From positions 1 to 60,829 of the forward strand of contig CAMZBI010000012.1 in NCBI GenBank assembly GCA_947304585.1: 60,829 bases of DNA. Reading direction: 5' to 3'. Below the pieces are notes generated by a model that worked only from the letters and a program-made list of their open reading frames with translations, made no database searches and was not told where the DNA came from. Source of the stretch: an uncultured Clostridia bacterium. GTDB lineage: Bacteria > Bacillota > Clostridia > UBA1212. Position numbers and translations under genes: made by a program. How positions within the stretch are numbered: the stretch's first letter is position 1; every line of letters begins with the position of its first letter. This document shows positions 60,729 to 60,829 of the stretch, piece after piece.

Positions 60729-60758
60729 ATTATACAATTTTCAGCCCTTCGAATTCAA
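60729..60758 (-). promoter_or_regulatory. Sigma-A promoter of the radC-mre operon
   Basis: Minus strand TTGAAT (60758-60753), 18-nt spacer, TATAAT (60734-60729), about 40 nt upstream of the radC ATG. Confidence 0.75.
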
Positions 60759-60829
60759 CTGTTTGTAGCCCACTCTCAGGGCAATCGCTTAATGTATTAG
60801 GTCTCACTTTAGCTCACTCAATTTGGCAG

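Noticed and set aside
60785..60829. Short TTAGCTCACTCA word resembling the lac promoter region, as if vector sequence
   Set aside because: Only 12 bases agree and the flanks differ. It more likely is the edge of another CACT-type repeat, but too little is visible to call.

Overview
The window reads as a chromosomal segment of an anaerobic, probably gut- or rumen-associated member of the Bacillota (class Clostridia). The evidence is the single-membrane gene set, strong GGAGG-type ribosome binding sites, sigma-A promoters, the radC-mreB-mreC-mreD-mrdA order, ScpA/ScpB, the GGGtGRT/NifU-like pair, the XRE-cupin/acyl-CoA synthetase pair, and several lipoproteins with Thr/Pro linkers plus one dockerin protein. 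Genus cannot be fixed from the sequence alone. There are about 42 protein genes, two tRNAs (Pro-UGG, Leu-UAA), no rRNA, no CRISPR and no recognisable insertion sequence or prophage. All genes look intact.

Layout. 1-5.7 kb: YitT membrane protein, zinc-ribbon membrane protein, LamG-type lipoprotein, the Fe-S-scaffold-like/GGGtGRT pair and a glycerophosphodiesterase. 5.7-15.7 kb: a long minus-strand run starting at a clear promoter in front of pgsA (pgsA, ABC exporter, a YhaO/YhaN-like pair with degenerate catalytic motifs, copper ATPase, scpA, scpB). 16-19 kb: a plus-strand sugar cluster (two isomerase-type TIM barrels around a Gfo/Idh/MocA dehydrogenase). 19-31.6 kb, minus strand: recN/nadK, dCMP deaminase, phosphoesterase, rhamnulokinase, acyl-CoA synthetase with its cupin regulator, lysA-engB-cinA, and a transglutaminase-dockerin protein. 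31.7-37.6 kb: divergent promoters, an EEP phosphatase and an esterase (plus), then mgtE with an unassigned structured leader and a glycoside-hydrolase-like lipoprotein (minus). 38-41.8 kb: tRNA-Pro followed by an AT-rich island carrying a MacB-like ABC transporter and a secreted metzincin lipoprotein. 41.9-47.3 kb, plus strand: P-type ATPase, then DUF1538 with two PII-like proteins. 47.4-55 kb, minus strand: DUF4091 protein, serpin, tRNA-Leu, AEC transporter and a 1003-residue lipoprotein of unknown role. 55-60.7 kb, minus strand: the elongation cassette radC-mreBCD-mrdA.

The points most worth a second look are: (i) a translationally coupled SbcD/SbcC (YhaO/YhaN)-like gene pair in which the metal-binding residues of the nuclease and the P-loop of the ATPase are both lost although the reading frames are intact; (ii) three intergenic arrays of about 19-22-nt units, each unit a small hairpin whose two arms change together from unit to unit; (iii) the octamer CGCCAATG/CATTGGCG, found about 30 times by eye where about two are expected, in several reading frames; (iv) a CopZ-like domain fused to the end of CopA behind a near-perfect internal Shine-Dalgarno site; (v) the duplicated DUF1538 transporter with two PII-like partners; and (vi) the AT-rich island beside tRNA-Pro.
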